This document shows positions 5,577-13,721 of a DNA stretch of 15,805 nt, in pieces (positions within the stretch are counted from its first letter, which is position 1; each line of letters starts with the position of its first letter). The DNA lies in contig CAMNNR010000014.1 of the NCBI GenBank assembly GCA_946545675.1, positions 1-15,805 of the forward strand. The letters run 5' to 3'. A program made the position numbers and the translations under genes. Below the pieces are notes generated by a model. It had not been told where the DNA came from and did not search any database. It was given only the letters and a program-made list of their open reading frames with translations. The DNA comes from an uncultured Thermoplasmata archaeon. GTDB taxonomy: Archaea > Thermoplasmatota > Thermoplasmata > Methanomassiliicoccales > Methanomethylophilaceae.

Positions 5577-8500
5577 ATGGTCACGGTTTCGGTTCTTGGG
5601 ATAGGGTCGCATACAGGTTATGTGATGCAGCCTGTAGCGGAGCAGCTTCGTAGGGAAGGTTACGATATCAAGTTGAACTGTGCGGATTCGACAGCCCTCG
5701 ACGAGGATCTCAGCGAACTCACTGAGTTCTTGAAGAAGGTCGAATCCACCGACATCCTGTTCCTCAGCGTCCACGGTGATGTTTCGTTCTTCAGGCATTA
5801 TGATAATCTGAAGACTGTGATAGAGGCCAACCATATTTCCACCCTTCTTTTTGGCTGCGAGGAATCGGTAGTTCTGGGGTACCGCAAATACTTCTTGGGA
5901 TCGGATGCGGATTACCGCAAGCTCTTGAGCCTGCAGACTATCGGAGGGGATGAGAACGAACGTTCGACACTCCTCTGGACATTGAGGCATTTCGATAATG
6001 TCGATGTAAGCATCCCTGAGACCGTTAAACCTCTGGCTCAGGGCGTTTATGTCCCTGGAAAAGGAGGTATGTCACTCGAAGAAGGACTTCGCGATGTAGG
6101 TAAAAGCGGGCGTCCGGTGATTCTCATAACTTTTGTCAATGCATTTTTTACAAGACATAATACAGATGCCATCGACGCCCTCTGGCATTCAATCGAAAAG
6201 GTCAGAGGGGAACCTCTGGCAATATTCCTCCACACATACGAGAGCGAGATAACCGGATCCATAGGGTTTGCACGTATAGTGGACGAATATCTTCTCCGCA
6301 ACGGGAAGTCGATAGTCGATGCGGTACTGAACACCATGGGTTTTTCGATAACGCTCCTCGCCCACCCCGGTTGCGGCGAGCAGGTCTCCCCCGACAACTT
6401 CCTGGAGAGACTCGATGTTCCCGTATTGCAGGCAATCAATCTGCAAGGCTCTACCAAGGCGTGGAGGGAGAGTCCTTTCGGCCTCACGCCTGCGGAGATC
6501 GCATACTGTGTGGTCGGCCCAGAGTATGACGGGCAGATTGACGCCCCACCCTATTGTGGTACGGATAAACGCAGTAACGGGGATTACAGACAGGCCCCCA
6601 TACAAGACCGCTGCGATGCCCTGGCCGAGATGGCCTACCACTGGGCAATCCTGAGGCGTAAGCCCGAGTCCGAGAAGAAGGTGGCGATTCTCATCTACAT
6701 GTACCCTCCGAGACAGGATCTGGCCGGAGGAGGATACGGTCTCGACACGTTCCAAAGCGTGGTGGAGATGCTCCACCGTCTCAAGCAGGCAGGTTACAAG
6801 GTGGATTGGATCCCTGAGGATTCCAAGGAATTGGCCAAACGCATGACTGATGGCGTAACCAATGACGACAACTGGAAATCCGATGCTCAGCTCCGCGAAG
6901 GTGCTGTCGACCTTATCTCGAAGAAGCAGTACATCGAATGGTTCTCCGAACTCCCTGAATCAGCAAGGAAGCGCTTCATCGAAGCATGGGGCGAACCGCC
7001 AGGTGACATACACATCGTGGACGATACTCTGCTGATCCCGGGTCAGATGAACGGAAACGTGTTCATCGGATTCCAGCCCGATCGCGGCAAATGTACCACA
7101 GAGGCGTATCACGATCCCGAGACCGCTCCGCCGCATCAGTACCTCGGATTCTACAGGTGGCTCAAGTACACCTGGGGTGCGGATGCGTTGGTCCATGTGG
7201 GTACGCACGGGACTCTCGAATGGCTTCCTGGTAAAGGGGTAGCCCTCTCCAATGAGTGCGATCCCGATATCATCTTGGGACAGATCCCCAATATCAACCC
7301 TTACATCATAGACAATCCCGGAGAAGGGATGCAATCCAAGCGCAGGCAGTATGCCGTCACCACGACACATATGATCCCATCCATGGCCCGTTCGGGAGGG
7401 TACGACGAGATCAACGAACTGGAGATCGCTGTACAGCAATACCTCAAGACCAGAGACACTCAGAACGGTTCGAAGACCTCAGCAGTCATGCAGAGGATAA
7501 TCGACCTGTGCGTCAAGCTCAACATGTTCTCCGATCTTGGTCTGAATGCGGAGTGTTCCGCCGAGGAGATGGACATGAGCATGGATCGCCTTTACGATTA
7601 CATCCTCGAGGCCAAGGACGCTCTGATAAAGGACGGTCTCCATATCCTCGGAGATGTGCCAGATGGCATACGTATGTGCGAGATGCTCTATTCCCTCGTC
7701 AGATATCCGAACGGCACCGTTCCCTCGCTGAGAGAGGCGGTTGCGCATTGCCACGGTTGTGAGATGGAAGACCTTCTCAAAGATCCTTCGGGAGTGCGTC
7801 CCGACGGGACTCTGAACGGTGAACTCACGGATATCATCGACGGAGAGATGTTCTCGATTATCGAGTTCTCCCAATCGGTGGGTTTCGATGCAGAGAAGAC
7901 CCAGATGGAGGTAAAAGCGAGATTCCCGAGGGCGGGTAGTGACCTCGGGGAAGCAGTGGAGTTCCTCTGCGGATTCTTAGTGGATGCGGTCCGCCGTATG
8001 GATGACGAATTGGTTTACATCCTGGCCGCGTTGGACGGCAGATATGTTCCTCCCGGCCCATCAGGCTGTCCCGGCAGAGGCAGAGCGCAGATTCTCCCAA
8101 CCGGACGCAATATGTATTCCATTGATCCCGACAGCATCCCCTGGCACATCAGCTGGGACATCGGATCGGAGATGGCGGAAGCAATGGTCCAGAGGTATGT
8201 GCGCGAGAACGGTGTCTATCCGAACACAGTAGGGGTGATCCTCTGGGCAACCGACACTATGAAGACCGGAGGCGACGATGTCGCATACGTCCTCAGGCTC
8301 ATGGGGCTCCGCCCCGTATGGACAGGTTTCGGAGGAAGGGTCAAGGGATTGGAAGTCATCCCGTTATCCGAACTCAAAAGACCCAGGATAGATGTTACGC
8401 TGCGTATTAGCGGTTTGTTCAGGGATACCTTTCCCAATCTCTCCAACATGCTGGATGCGGGTGCGAGGATGGTCGCCGATCTCGACGAGGACGACGATAG

Positions 8501-9314
8501 CAATTATCTTGCGGCCAACGTCAGGAAGGATGTGGTGGAAGCCATCGCCGCAGGGATCCCTGTGGATCAGGCCAGAAGGGACGCCTGCATCCGTGTATTC
8601 GGGGATGCTCCGGGTCAATACGGGTGTGGCATTTCCTCCATGGTCATGACCGGCAACTGGAAGACCGTGAATGACCTCGGGGAGAGCTTCGTAAAGCACG
8701 GATGCTTCGTTTACGGTAAGGGGTATGTCGGCGAGGCCAGGCCAGAACTTCTCAGGAAGCGTCTGAGTGTGATGGATGCCACGGTCAAGAACCACAACAC
8801 CCGTGCCGTAGATATGCTGGACATGGATGACGACTTCGATAACTTGGGCGGATTCAATGCTGCCGTTACGGCAGTGAGAGGGAAGAAACCCATGTCGTTC
8901 ATGGGCGATTCTTCGGATATGCAGAACCTGAAACTCCGTACTGCCCAGGAGGAATGCAGATTCATCTTCCGCAGCAAGATCGACAATCCCAAGTGGCTCA
9001 ACGGTCTGAAGCAGCACGGTTTTGCCGGAGCCAAGGAACTTTCCAAGCTCTTCGATTACACCATGGGCTGGTCTGCCACCTCGGACATCGTGGAGAACTG
9101 GATGTATGACGATCTGGCACAGCGTTTCGTCCTGGACGAGGAGACCCGCGAGTGGATAAAGGACGAGAACCCCTATGCGATGATGACCATGCTGGCACGT
9201 CTGCAGGAAGCGGTGGACAGGGGATTCTGGGACGCTTCCGACGAGGTGCTAGAGAAGCTGAAGGACATCTACTTGGATTTCGAGGAACGCATCGAGGAGA
9301 TCACTGATAGGTGA
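5577..9314 (+). CDS. cobN: CobN-like large subunit of a class I metal chelatase (copy 1, complete)
   Basis: Large tetrapyrrole-binding subunit of the CobN/BchH family, which inserts a divalent metal into a tetrapyrrole with ATP energy from a ChlI/ChlD-type AAA+ motor. From the ATG at 5577 the protein has 1245 residues, the normal CobN length. The start VSVLGIGSHTGYVMQPV is typical. The family active-site region is GTHGTLEWLPGK, with His540, His544 and Glu548. The C-terminal half holds TGRNMYSIDPDSIP, ATDTMKTGGDDVAY and ISGLFRDTFPN, all family blocks. There are no membrane segments, so it is probably cytoplasmic. Whether the metal is cobalt, nickel, magnesium or another cannot be decided from the sequence. 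An upstream in-frame ATG (5547) is judged too early because it precedes the probable transcript start. The end overlaps the convergent DUF234 gene by 14 bases. Confidence 0.92.
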   Translation: MVTVSVLGIGSHTGYVMQPVAEQLRREGYDIKLNCADSTALDEDLSELTEFLKKVESTDILFLSVHGDVSFFRHYDNLKTVIEANHISTLLFGCEESVVLGYRKYFLGSDADYRKLLSLQTIGGDENERSTLLWTLRHFDNVDVSIPETVKPLAQGVYVPGKGGMSLEEGLRDVGKSGRPVILITFVNAFFTRHNTDAIDALWHSIEKVRGEPLAIFLHTYESEITGSIGFARIVDEYLLRNGKSIVDAVLNTMGFSITLLAHPGCGEQVSPDNFLERLDVPVLQAINLQGSTKAWRESPFGLTPAEIAYCVVGPEYDGQIDAPPYCGTDKRSNGDYRQAPIQDRCDALAEMAYHWAILRRKPESEKKVAILIYMYPPRQDLAGGGYGLDTFQSVVEMLHRLKQAGYKVDWIPEDSKELAKRMTDGVTNDDNWKSDAQLREGAVDLISKKQYIEWFSELPESARKRFIEAWGEPPGDIHIVDDTLLIPGQMNGNVFIGFQPDRGKCTTEAYHDPETAPPHQYLGFYRWLKYTWGADALVHVGTHGTLEWLPGKGVALSNECDPDIILGQIPNINPYIIDNPGEGMQSKRRQYAVTTTHMIPSMARSGGYDEINELEIAVQQYLKTRDTQNGSKTSAVMQRIIDLCVKLNMFSDLGLNAECSAEEMDMSMDRLYDYILEAKDALIKDGLHILGDVPDGIRMCEMLYSLVRYPNGTVPSLREAVAHCHGCEMEDLLKDPSGVRPDGTLNGELTDIIDGEMFSIIEFSQSVGFDAEKTQMEVKARFPRAGSDLGEAVEFLCGFLVDAVRRMDDELVYILAALDGRYVPPGPSGCPGRGRAQILPTGRNMYSIDPDSIPWHISWDIGSEMAEAMVQRYVRENGVYPNTVGVILWATDTMKTGGDDVAYVLRLMGLRPVWTGFGGRVKGLEVIPLSELKRPRIDVTLRISGLFRDTFPNLSNMLDAGARMVADLDEDDDSNYLAANVRKDVVEAIAAGIPVDQARRDACIRVFGDAPGQYGCGISSMVMTGNWKTVNDLGESFVKHGCFVYGKGYVGEARPELLRKRLSVMDATVKNHNTRAVDMLDMDDDFDNLGGFNAAVTAVRGKKPMSFMGDSSDMQNLKLRTAQEECRFIFRSKIDNPKWLNGLKQHGFAGAKELSKLFDYTMGWSATSDIVENWMYDDLAQRFVLDEETREWIKDENPYAMMTMLARLQEAVDRGFWDASDEVLEKLKDIYLDFEERIEEITDR
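8259..8278 (+). repeat. Copy 1 of a 20-base inverted repeat shared by the two cobN genes
   Basis: ATGAAGACCGGAGGCGACGA encodes MKTGGDD of the conserved chelatase motif. The same 20 bases occur in reverse orientation at 15019-15038 in the second cobN gene. The match comes from the common ancestry of the two genes; flanking bases also agree closely. Confidence 0.9.
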
Positions 9315-10611
9315 GGAGTTCGTCAGGTCCTACCAGTACCACGTTATCCGCTCTTGCTTTCTTCACCAGTTTGTCTTCGAAACCGGATATCGAGAACATC
9401 ATCAGTGATTTATCTGGTACATTCCCTATCTGTTCAGCACGGGCGATGAACGCCTTCAATGCACCGGAATCGATCTTCCCGCTTCTGAATTTGCAGTCCG
9501 CGATGATGGTGTGTTTCTCCCCTGCTATGTCTATGATAGCCGTGAGGGTGGGTTTGTTGGTGTCTTCTTCCTTCATCCACCATTTGCCTACGGAGATGCA
9601 GTTGAAGTGGGTACGGAGGTACTCTTCGCAGATGTCCCTGAACCTCAGCTCCATGAACATGTCGATGTAACGTTCGATGTCCTTGAACTCCCCCTTGCCC
9701 GGGACGTCGAGGGCGGGGTTGTTCCTGATAGTGACGAAGTAGAACGCCACCAGAGGATTGTCGAGGATGTAGGCGGGTTTCTTGGGAGAGTCCCCTATGG
9801 GGACCAGTGCCCTGATCAGTCCTTCATCCACCAATTTTTTCAGATAAATATCGCAGAGCTGTCTCGAGATCCCTTCCTTCTTGGCGATGTCGACCGGACG
9901 GCCTATGTAGGTCGCGATATCGGAGAGGATCGCACAGCAGTATGCATATGGTACAGAACTCTGTCTGAGTATGAGTTCCGCCTCAGCGCACAGGCGGGGG
10001 AACGGACCGAGGAAATTCTTCTCGACATTGTCCTTGAAGTCCGGTTTGTTCATGAGGGTGTGGTAGAGCGGGTAACCGCCGACCGCCATGTATGTCTTCA
10101 GGTTGTCTATGGCGCTCATCTTGGGGTGGATGCGGGCGCATGATGCCATGTCCAGGAGCCCTAATTCCATCTTCTCGGAGAAGGTGATGTCGTATCTGTC
10201 GTAATCCTCCCGACCTACGAGGACTATCATCAAGTAGTTGTCGTCGGAGAACTCTTTCAGTGCGGCAGGGAATTCCGACGGTGCGTGGTGGCACCCGTCG
10301 AACACCACGATCGGGTCTTCGCCTTTCACCGCTTTGGTGAGGGCGGAGAAGGCATCACGGAACGATCCAATCTCAGACTCCAGGGGTTCGCCCGTGTATT
10401 TCTCGATGGCCATGACAAAAATACGCAGACATTCCGCAGGAGTGCTCTCCGGGAATGTCACGTATATGCAGCGATGCTTCTCACAGAACTTCCTTATCAG
10501 CGCAGTAGCTCCTGCACGTGGTACGGTCTCGATGTAGCAGTTCCTGATGTTTGACTTGAACACCTCGTTCAGGGTCTTGAGTTCGGCGTTCCTCCCTGCG
10601 AATGATGCCAT
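9301..10611 (-). CDS. DUF234-type archaeal ATPase family protein with degenerate nucleotide-binding motifs
   Basis: Belongs to the large archaeal family with an N-terminal STAND/AAA-like ATPase region, a winged-helix part and a C-terminal DUF234 nuclease-like domain. Reading from the ATG at 10611 it has 436 residues and opens with FAGRNAELKTL, the family's FxGRxxEL start. The P-loop, usually GRRRVGKT, is reduced to PRAGAT (residues 31-36) without the lysine. Walker B is VVFDGCHH, with Gly where Glu is expected. ATP hydrolysis is therefore doubtful. The C-terminal part has the GKWW motif and an IIDIAG...IIADCKF pattern, resembling a PD-(D/E)XK core with Asp in place of Glu. A TTG three codons upstream is an unlikely alternative start. 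The role is unknown. A perfect 17-base palindrome lies just before the gene. The gene is convergent with cobN-1 and lies downstream of chlD. Confidence 0.85.
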   Translation of the reverse strand: MASFAGRNAELKTLNEVFKSNIRNCYIETVPRAGATALIRKFCEKHRCIYVTFPESTPAECLRIFVMAIEKYTGEPLESEIGSFRDAFSALTKAVKGEDPIVVFDGCHHAPSEFPAALKEFSDDNYLMIVLVGREDYDRYDITFSEKMELGLLDMASCARIHPKMSAIDNLKTYMAVGGYPLYHTLMNKPDFKDNVEKNFLGPFPRLCAEAELILRQSSVPYAYCCAILSDIATYIGRPVDIAKKEGISRQLCDIYLKKLVDEGLIRALVPIGDSPKKPAYILDNPLVAFYFVTIRNNPALDVPGKGEFKDIERYIDMFMELRFRDICEEYLRTHFNCISVGKWWMKEEDTNKPTLTAIIDIAGEKHTIIADCKFRSGKIDSGALKAFIARAEQIGNVPDKSLMMFSISGFEDKLVKKARADNVVLVGPDELLTYQ

Positions 10612-10616
10612 ATTTA

Positions 10617-10633
10617 ACAATTTGACAAATTGT
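10617..10633. promoter_or_regulatory. Perfect 17-base palindrome before the DUF234 gene, probable operator
   Basis: ACAATTTG-A-CAAATTGT is a perfect inverted repeat with eight-base arms. It ends 5 bases before the ATG of the DUF234 gene. With the TATA-like AACTATTAAT (10641-10650, minus strand), the expected transcription start falls on or next to the palindrome. A dimeric repressor bound here would block transcription. The rule of one palindrome for one gene suggests local or self-regulation. Confidence 0.6.
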
Positions 10634-10640
10634 ATTTGAC

Positions 10641-10650
10641 ATTAATAGTT
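10641..10650 (-). promoter_or_regulatory. Possible TATA box of the DUF234 gene
   Basis: AACTATTAAT on the minus strand is centred about 34 bases before the ATG at 10611, in the 49-base gap after the chlD stop. It would start transcription near 10620, within the palindrome, leaving a leader of under 10 bases. The gene could also be read through from chlD. Confidence 0.4.
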
Positions 10651-10660
10651 CTTGCCACGA

Positions 10661-12553
10661 TTATGACTCGATGGCAGACTTCACACCTTGTGCGAACCTA
10701 TCTGCGTCGAGGTCTTCCAGCTTGAAATACTTGGCCCCCAGTTTCTGAGCCAGCTTTTCTGCGTTGTCGAAGTGGGGGAAGCCCATGCCTGCATCGACCA
10801 CTATCCATCCCACATGCGGGATGCTGAGGTCCTCAGCCATCTTCTGCACCTCGTCGTTGGCGTTAACTCCCTCCTGCAGGGGGACGTTGGCACGGCCGTC
10901 AGTGACCAGGATGATGAAGCACCTCTCTCCGACGTGGCATCTCGCATAGGCCGTCATGTATTCATCCACACGGACAAGTGCCTCTCCCAGCGGGGTCTTG
11001 CCTCCGGTGGGGAGTTCCTCCAGCCTCTTGTAGCTATACTCGACGGATTTGGTCGGGGGGAGGATCATATCGGCGGACTCCCTGCGGAATGCCATCAGTC
11101 CGATGCGGTCCCTCTTGACATAGCTGTCCTTGAGCATGGAGAGGATGGCTCCCTTGACCGTGGCCATCCTCTTGCGTACGCCCAGCGATCCGCTGGCATC
11201 CACTAGGAACAGGAGCGTGCAGCCACTGCGCCTCTCGCGGACCTTCTCGCGGATATCCGAGGGTTCGATCACTATACTCACTTTGTCGCTGCTCCTCACC
11301 TTCTGATAGGGTGCAGCGGCGCGTATGGTGGCGTCGAAAGCAATGTCCTGCGTCTTCCCGTCGGGTATTCTGGAGCGGGCATATCTTCCGGTGCCGTCTG
11401 CACTCTGTGCCATGGCTCTGCGGCCTTTGCGGGTCTTGGTGCGGGCAGGCAGGCGCTCGTTCTTGTCGAGGTAGTCGATGACCCTGAACTCCCTGCCGAT
11501 CTCGAACATCATCTCCTCGAGGTCGGGGAGGTCAGGCGGTTCGGGAGGCTGTTCCTCGTTTTTGTCATCGTCGTTCTCCTCCTGTTCCTGCCCCTCATCC
11601 TCCTCTGGGGGTTCCTCAGGTGGCTGTTCCTCGTTGTCATCCTGCGGCGGTTCCTCCTCAGGAGGTTCCTCCGGAGGTTCGGGGGGCGGTGGTGGAGGTT
11701 GGTCATAACTTCTGCGGTGCGGTAGGCACAGCACGGCAGCCTCCTCAATGTCCTTCTTCATGACCTCGTCCCTGCCGTTCAGTGCGGCTAGGGACTCGGC
11801 GCAGTTGAGCATGGCGATATCGCCTCTGAGTCCATCGGCTCCTACCTTCACGCACAGTTCGCTGATGACGTTCATCAGTTCGTCCGATATCGTCACCAGC
11901 GGGAGGATCTTCTCAGCCCTATCGATCTTCGTGCGGACCTCGTTTTGGTCCTGTAAGAATTTCTGAGTGAAGGAAGCGGGATTGGTTGCGAATTCCGCAT
12001 TGCGGGTGAGGACGAGTCTCCTTTCTTTCTCCTCCATAGGTGGTATGTATGCGCAGAGGTCGAACCTGTCGAGCATGTGCTCGCTGAGGTCGGAATCCTC
12101 GGGATTCATGGTCGCCACCAGCACGGTGTCGCAGGGGTAGGATGCGGATATCGGCCCCCTCTCCACCCTGACGGTTCCGCTGAGCACGCAATCTAACAGG
12201 CCGGATAGCATGGCGCGGTCCATGAGGTTGACGTCGTCGATGTAGAGGATGTTGTGATGGGCCCTCGAAAGCAACCCGGGCTGCATTTCGGGATGTCCGG
12301 ACTTCAGGGTCTTTTCGATATCAAGTCCGCCGAAAAGCTGTTCGTCAGTGACGTTGAGCGGACAGTTGACTATTCTCTTCTCGGAGATGCCGGAGCAGGC
12401 CCTGGCTAAGGTGGTCTTGGCGGAGCCTTCTCCTCCCCTGATTAGAACGGTGCGTATGCGGGGGTTGGAGAGTGCGCACTGGAGTGCCCTCTTGGCATCA
12501 TCCATCCCCACGACGGCGGTGAACGGGAATGCGGTCAGAGACTCTGCAGACAT
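10661..12553 (-). CDS. chlD: ChlD/BchD-like chelatase subunit (AAA+ plus VWA domain)
   Basis: Middle-sized subunit of a class I chelatase. It joins a ChlI-like AAA+ ring to the CobN-like subunit through its integrin-like VWA domain. The 630 residues have three parts. The AAA+ module (1-280) has Walker A GGEGSAKTT (40-48) and Walker B LYIDDVNL (Asp106, Asp107; the usual Glu is Asp). A linker of about 65 residues (roughly 283-348) is almost wholly Pro, Glu, Asp and Gln. The VWA domain has the metal-binding motif DASGS (Asp452, Ser454, Ser456), GGKTPLG and VTDGRAN. The Walker A is intact, unlike that of many BchD proteins, so it may bind ATP. The gene starts inside the end of chlI (19-base overlap) with an AGAGGA ribosome-binding site, so the two are translationally coupled. 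Confidence 0.93.
   Translation of the reverse strand: MSAESLTAFPFTAVVGMDDAKRALQCALSNPRIRTVLIRGGEGSAKTTLARACSGISEKRIVNCPLNVTDEQLFGGLDIEKTLKSGHPEMQPGLLSRAHHNILYIDDVNLMDRAMLSGLLDCVLSGTVRVERGPISASYPCDTVLVATMNPEDSDLSEHMLDRFDLCAYIPPMEEKERRLVLTRNAEFATNPASFTQKFLQDQNEVRTKIDRAEKILPLVTISDELMNVISELCVKVGADGLRGDIAMLNCAESLAALNGRDEVMKKDIEEAAVLCLPHRRSYDQPPPPPPEPPEEPPEEEPPQDDNEEQPPEEPPEEDEGQEQEENDDDKNEEQPPEPPDLPDLEEMMFEIGREFRVIDYLDKNERLPARTKTRKGRRAMAQSADGTGRYARSRIPDGKTQDIAFDATIRAAAPYQKVRSSDKVSIVIEPSDIREKVRERRSGCTLLFLVDASGSLGVRKRMATVKGAILSMLKDSYVKRDRIGLMAFRRESADMILPPTKSVEYSYKRLEELPTGGKTPLGEALVRVDEYMTAYARCHVGERCFIILVTDGRANVPLQEGVNANDEVQKMAEDLSIPHVGWIVVDAGMGFPHFDNAEKLAQKLGAKYFKLEDLDADRFAQGVKSAIES
11510..11704 (-). 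repeat. Low-complexity Pro/Glu-coding repeat inside chlD
   Basis: Short imperfect repeats of CCTCC- and GGAGG-like units encode the acidic proline-rich linker of ChlD. A 14-base exact direct repeat, GGCTGTTCCTCGTT on the plus strand, occurs at 11547-11560 and 11622-11635 (coding NEEQPP). Such repeats can gain or lose units by slippage, so the linker length may vary between strains. An acidic proline-rich linker between the two domains is usual for BchD/ChlD. Confidence 0.8.
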
Positions 12554-13566
12554 GTCTCGAGTTCCTCTTTGTCGAGTCCGCCCTCCTCGAAGGGACGTCT
12601 CTTGAGACGATGTGCCAGCACCAGTTCTGCGGTGGCACGGATGTCATCCTTGGTGACCTCGGTCCTGCTTTCCAATGCGGCATTTGCCTTGGCGGCTTTG
12701 AGCATGGTTATGTCTGCCCTGTGGCCATCGATCCCGAAGTGGATCGTAACGGATACGATGGAATCGACGATTTCGTCGGAAGCGGTGACTTTGGGTAAGA
12801 GGGCGCGGGCCTTCTCGAGCTTCTCGGTCATGGCATCGAGGTCCTTCTGGCACTTCGCGATGAATGCCTCTGGGTCCATGTCGTACTCCACCCTCTTCTT
12901 TACCACGGTGGCCCTCTTCTTGACGTCTTTCTCGCCCTTGATGTCCAGCGAGAGCCCGAACCTGTCGAGCAGCTGGGGTCTCAGGTCCCCTTCTTCGGGG
13001 TTCATGGTTCCGACCAGGACGAACTTGGATGGATGAGAGAAGGAGACGCCTTCCCTTTCGACGTAGTTGACCCCCATGGCGGCGGAGTCTAGGAGAAGGT
13101 CCACGAGGTGGTCGTCCAGCAGGTTGACCTCATCCACGTAGAGGATATTGCCGTTGGCGGCTGCCAGAACACCGGGTTCGAACTTCTTCTCCCCGGTCTT
13201 GAGCACATGCTCGAGGTCCAGCGTACCCGATACCCTGTCCTCGGTGGCGGAGAGAGGCAGATCGATGACCCTCATCCTGACGGTCTCCGGTTCGAGTTTC
13301 TCACCCTTGGCGAGTCTTTCCCTGCAGTACGGACAGTACCTGTCCTCGCGGCTGAACTCGCAGCGGAATGGGCACCCCTTGACTACGGTCCTGTGGGGGA
13401 GCACCCTGTTCATCGACCTCACGGTGGTCGATTTGGCGGTTCCTTTCTCTCCTTTGATCAAAACGCCACCTATGCCGGGGTCCACTACATTCAGCATCAA
13501 TGCCCTTTTCATATCCTCTTGTCCGACGACTTCGGTGAAGGGGAATACCGCAGGTTCTTCTGACAT
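12535..13566 (-). CDS. chlI: ChlI/BchI-like AAA+ ATPase subunit of a chelatase
   Basis: Small AAA+ motor subunit that forms hexameric rings, binds ChlD and drives metal insertion by ATP hydrolysis. The 343 residues are normal for the family. The protein opens FPFTEVVGQEDMKRAL and has Walker A GEKGTAKST (39-47), Walker B LYVDEVNLL (Asp144, Glu145), GTMNPEEGDLRPQLLDRFGL with the sensor and arginine-finger region, and a C-terminal helical lid. A four-cysteine cluster, Cys64, Cys68, Cys77 and Cys80 (CPFRC and CPYC), follows the P-loop helix and probably binds zinc or another metal. Its N-terminus resembles that of the neighbouring ChlD, as expected for paralogous AAA+ modules. It is the first gene of a chlI-chlD unit and is divergent from a small membrane-protein gene. 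Confidence 0.95.
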   Translation of the reverse strand: MSEEPAVFPFTEVVGQEDMKRALMLNVVDPGIGGVLIKGEKGTAKSTTVRSMNRVLPHRTVVKGCPFRCEFSREDRYCPYCRERLAKGEKLEPETVRMRVIDLPLSATEDRVSGTLDLEHVLKTGEKKFEPGVLAAANGNILYVDEVNLLDDHLVDLLLDSAAMGVNYVEREGVSFSHPSKFVLVGTMNPEEGDLRPQLLDRFGLSLDIKGEKDVKKRATVVKKRVEYDMDPEAFIAKCQKDLDAMTEKLEKARALLPKVTASDEIVDSIVSVTIHFGIDGHRADITMLKAAKANAALESRTEVTKDDIRATAELVLAHRLKRRPFEEGGLDKEELETCLQSL

Positions 13567-13586
13567 CTTACCAACCTATATCTTAT

Positions 13587-13599
13587 GGAGAATATCTCC
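13587..13599. promoter_or_regulatory. Inverted repeat at the chlI promoter
   Basis: GGAGA-ATA-TCTCC is a perfect inverted repeat with five-base arms. It is centred about 27 bases upstream of the chlI ATG, the expected TATA position for a leaderless transcript, and its centre reads GATATT on the minus strand. A protein bound here would compete with TBP. A second A/T-rich element, AAGATATAGG, lies between it and the gene. The short arms make chance possible. Confidence 0.35.
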
Positions 13600-13686
13600 A
13601 ACATGATGGGTGATGCAGTTTACTGTTTTATAGGTATAGTCGGAATCCACATGTTCCAGATATCTGATAGTAGCTGTCAAACAGAC

Positions 13687-13700
13687 CAATATTTATATTG
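13687..13700 (+). promoter_or_regulatory. Palindromic TATA element before the small membrane-protein gene
   Basis: CAATAT-TT-ATATTG forms a 14-base inverted repeat that contains an excellent TATA-like sequence (TATTTATATT). Its centre is 28 bases before the ATG at 13722. A transcript from it would begin close to the ATG and would lack the strong GGAGGT ribosome-binding site at 13707-13712. Either transcription starts earlier, for example from TTTTATA near 13626, or the ribosome-binding site is not used. Confidence 0.5.
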
Positions 13701-13721
13701 GGTGAGGGAGGTTAAGCAATC

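Noticed and set aside
9511..10143. A 210-residue open frame on the plus strand opposite the DUF234 gene
   Set aside because: It is antisense to a recognisable family protein, shows no domain and has no promoter or ribosome-binding site of its own.
11510..11704. A CRISPR-like or other non-coding repeat array
   Set aside because: The repeats are irregular, lack spacers and keep the ChlD reading frame; they encode its linker.
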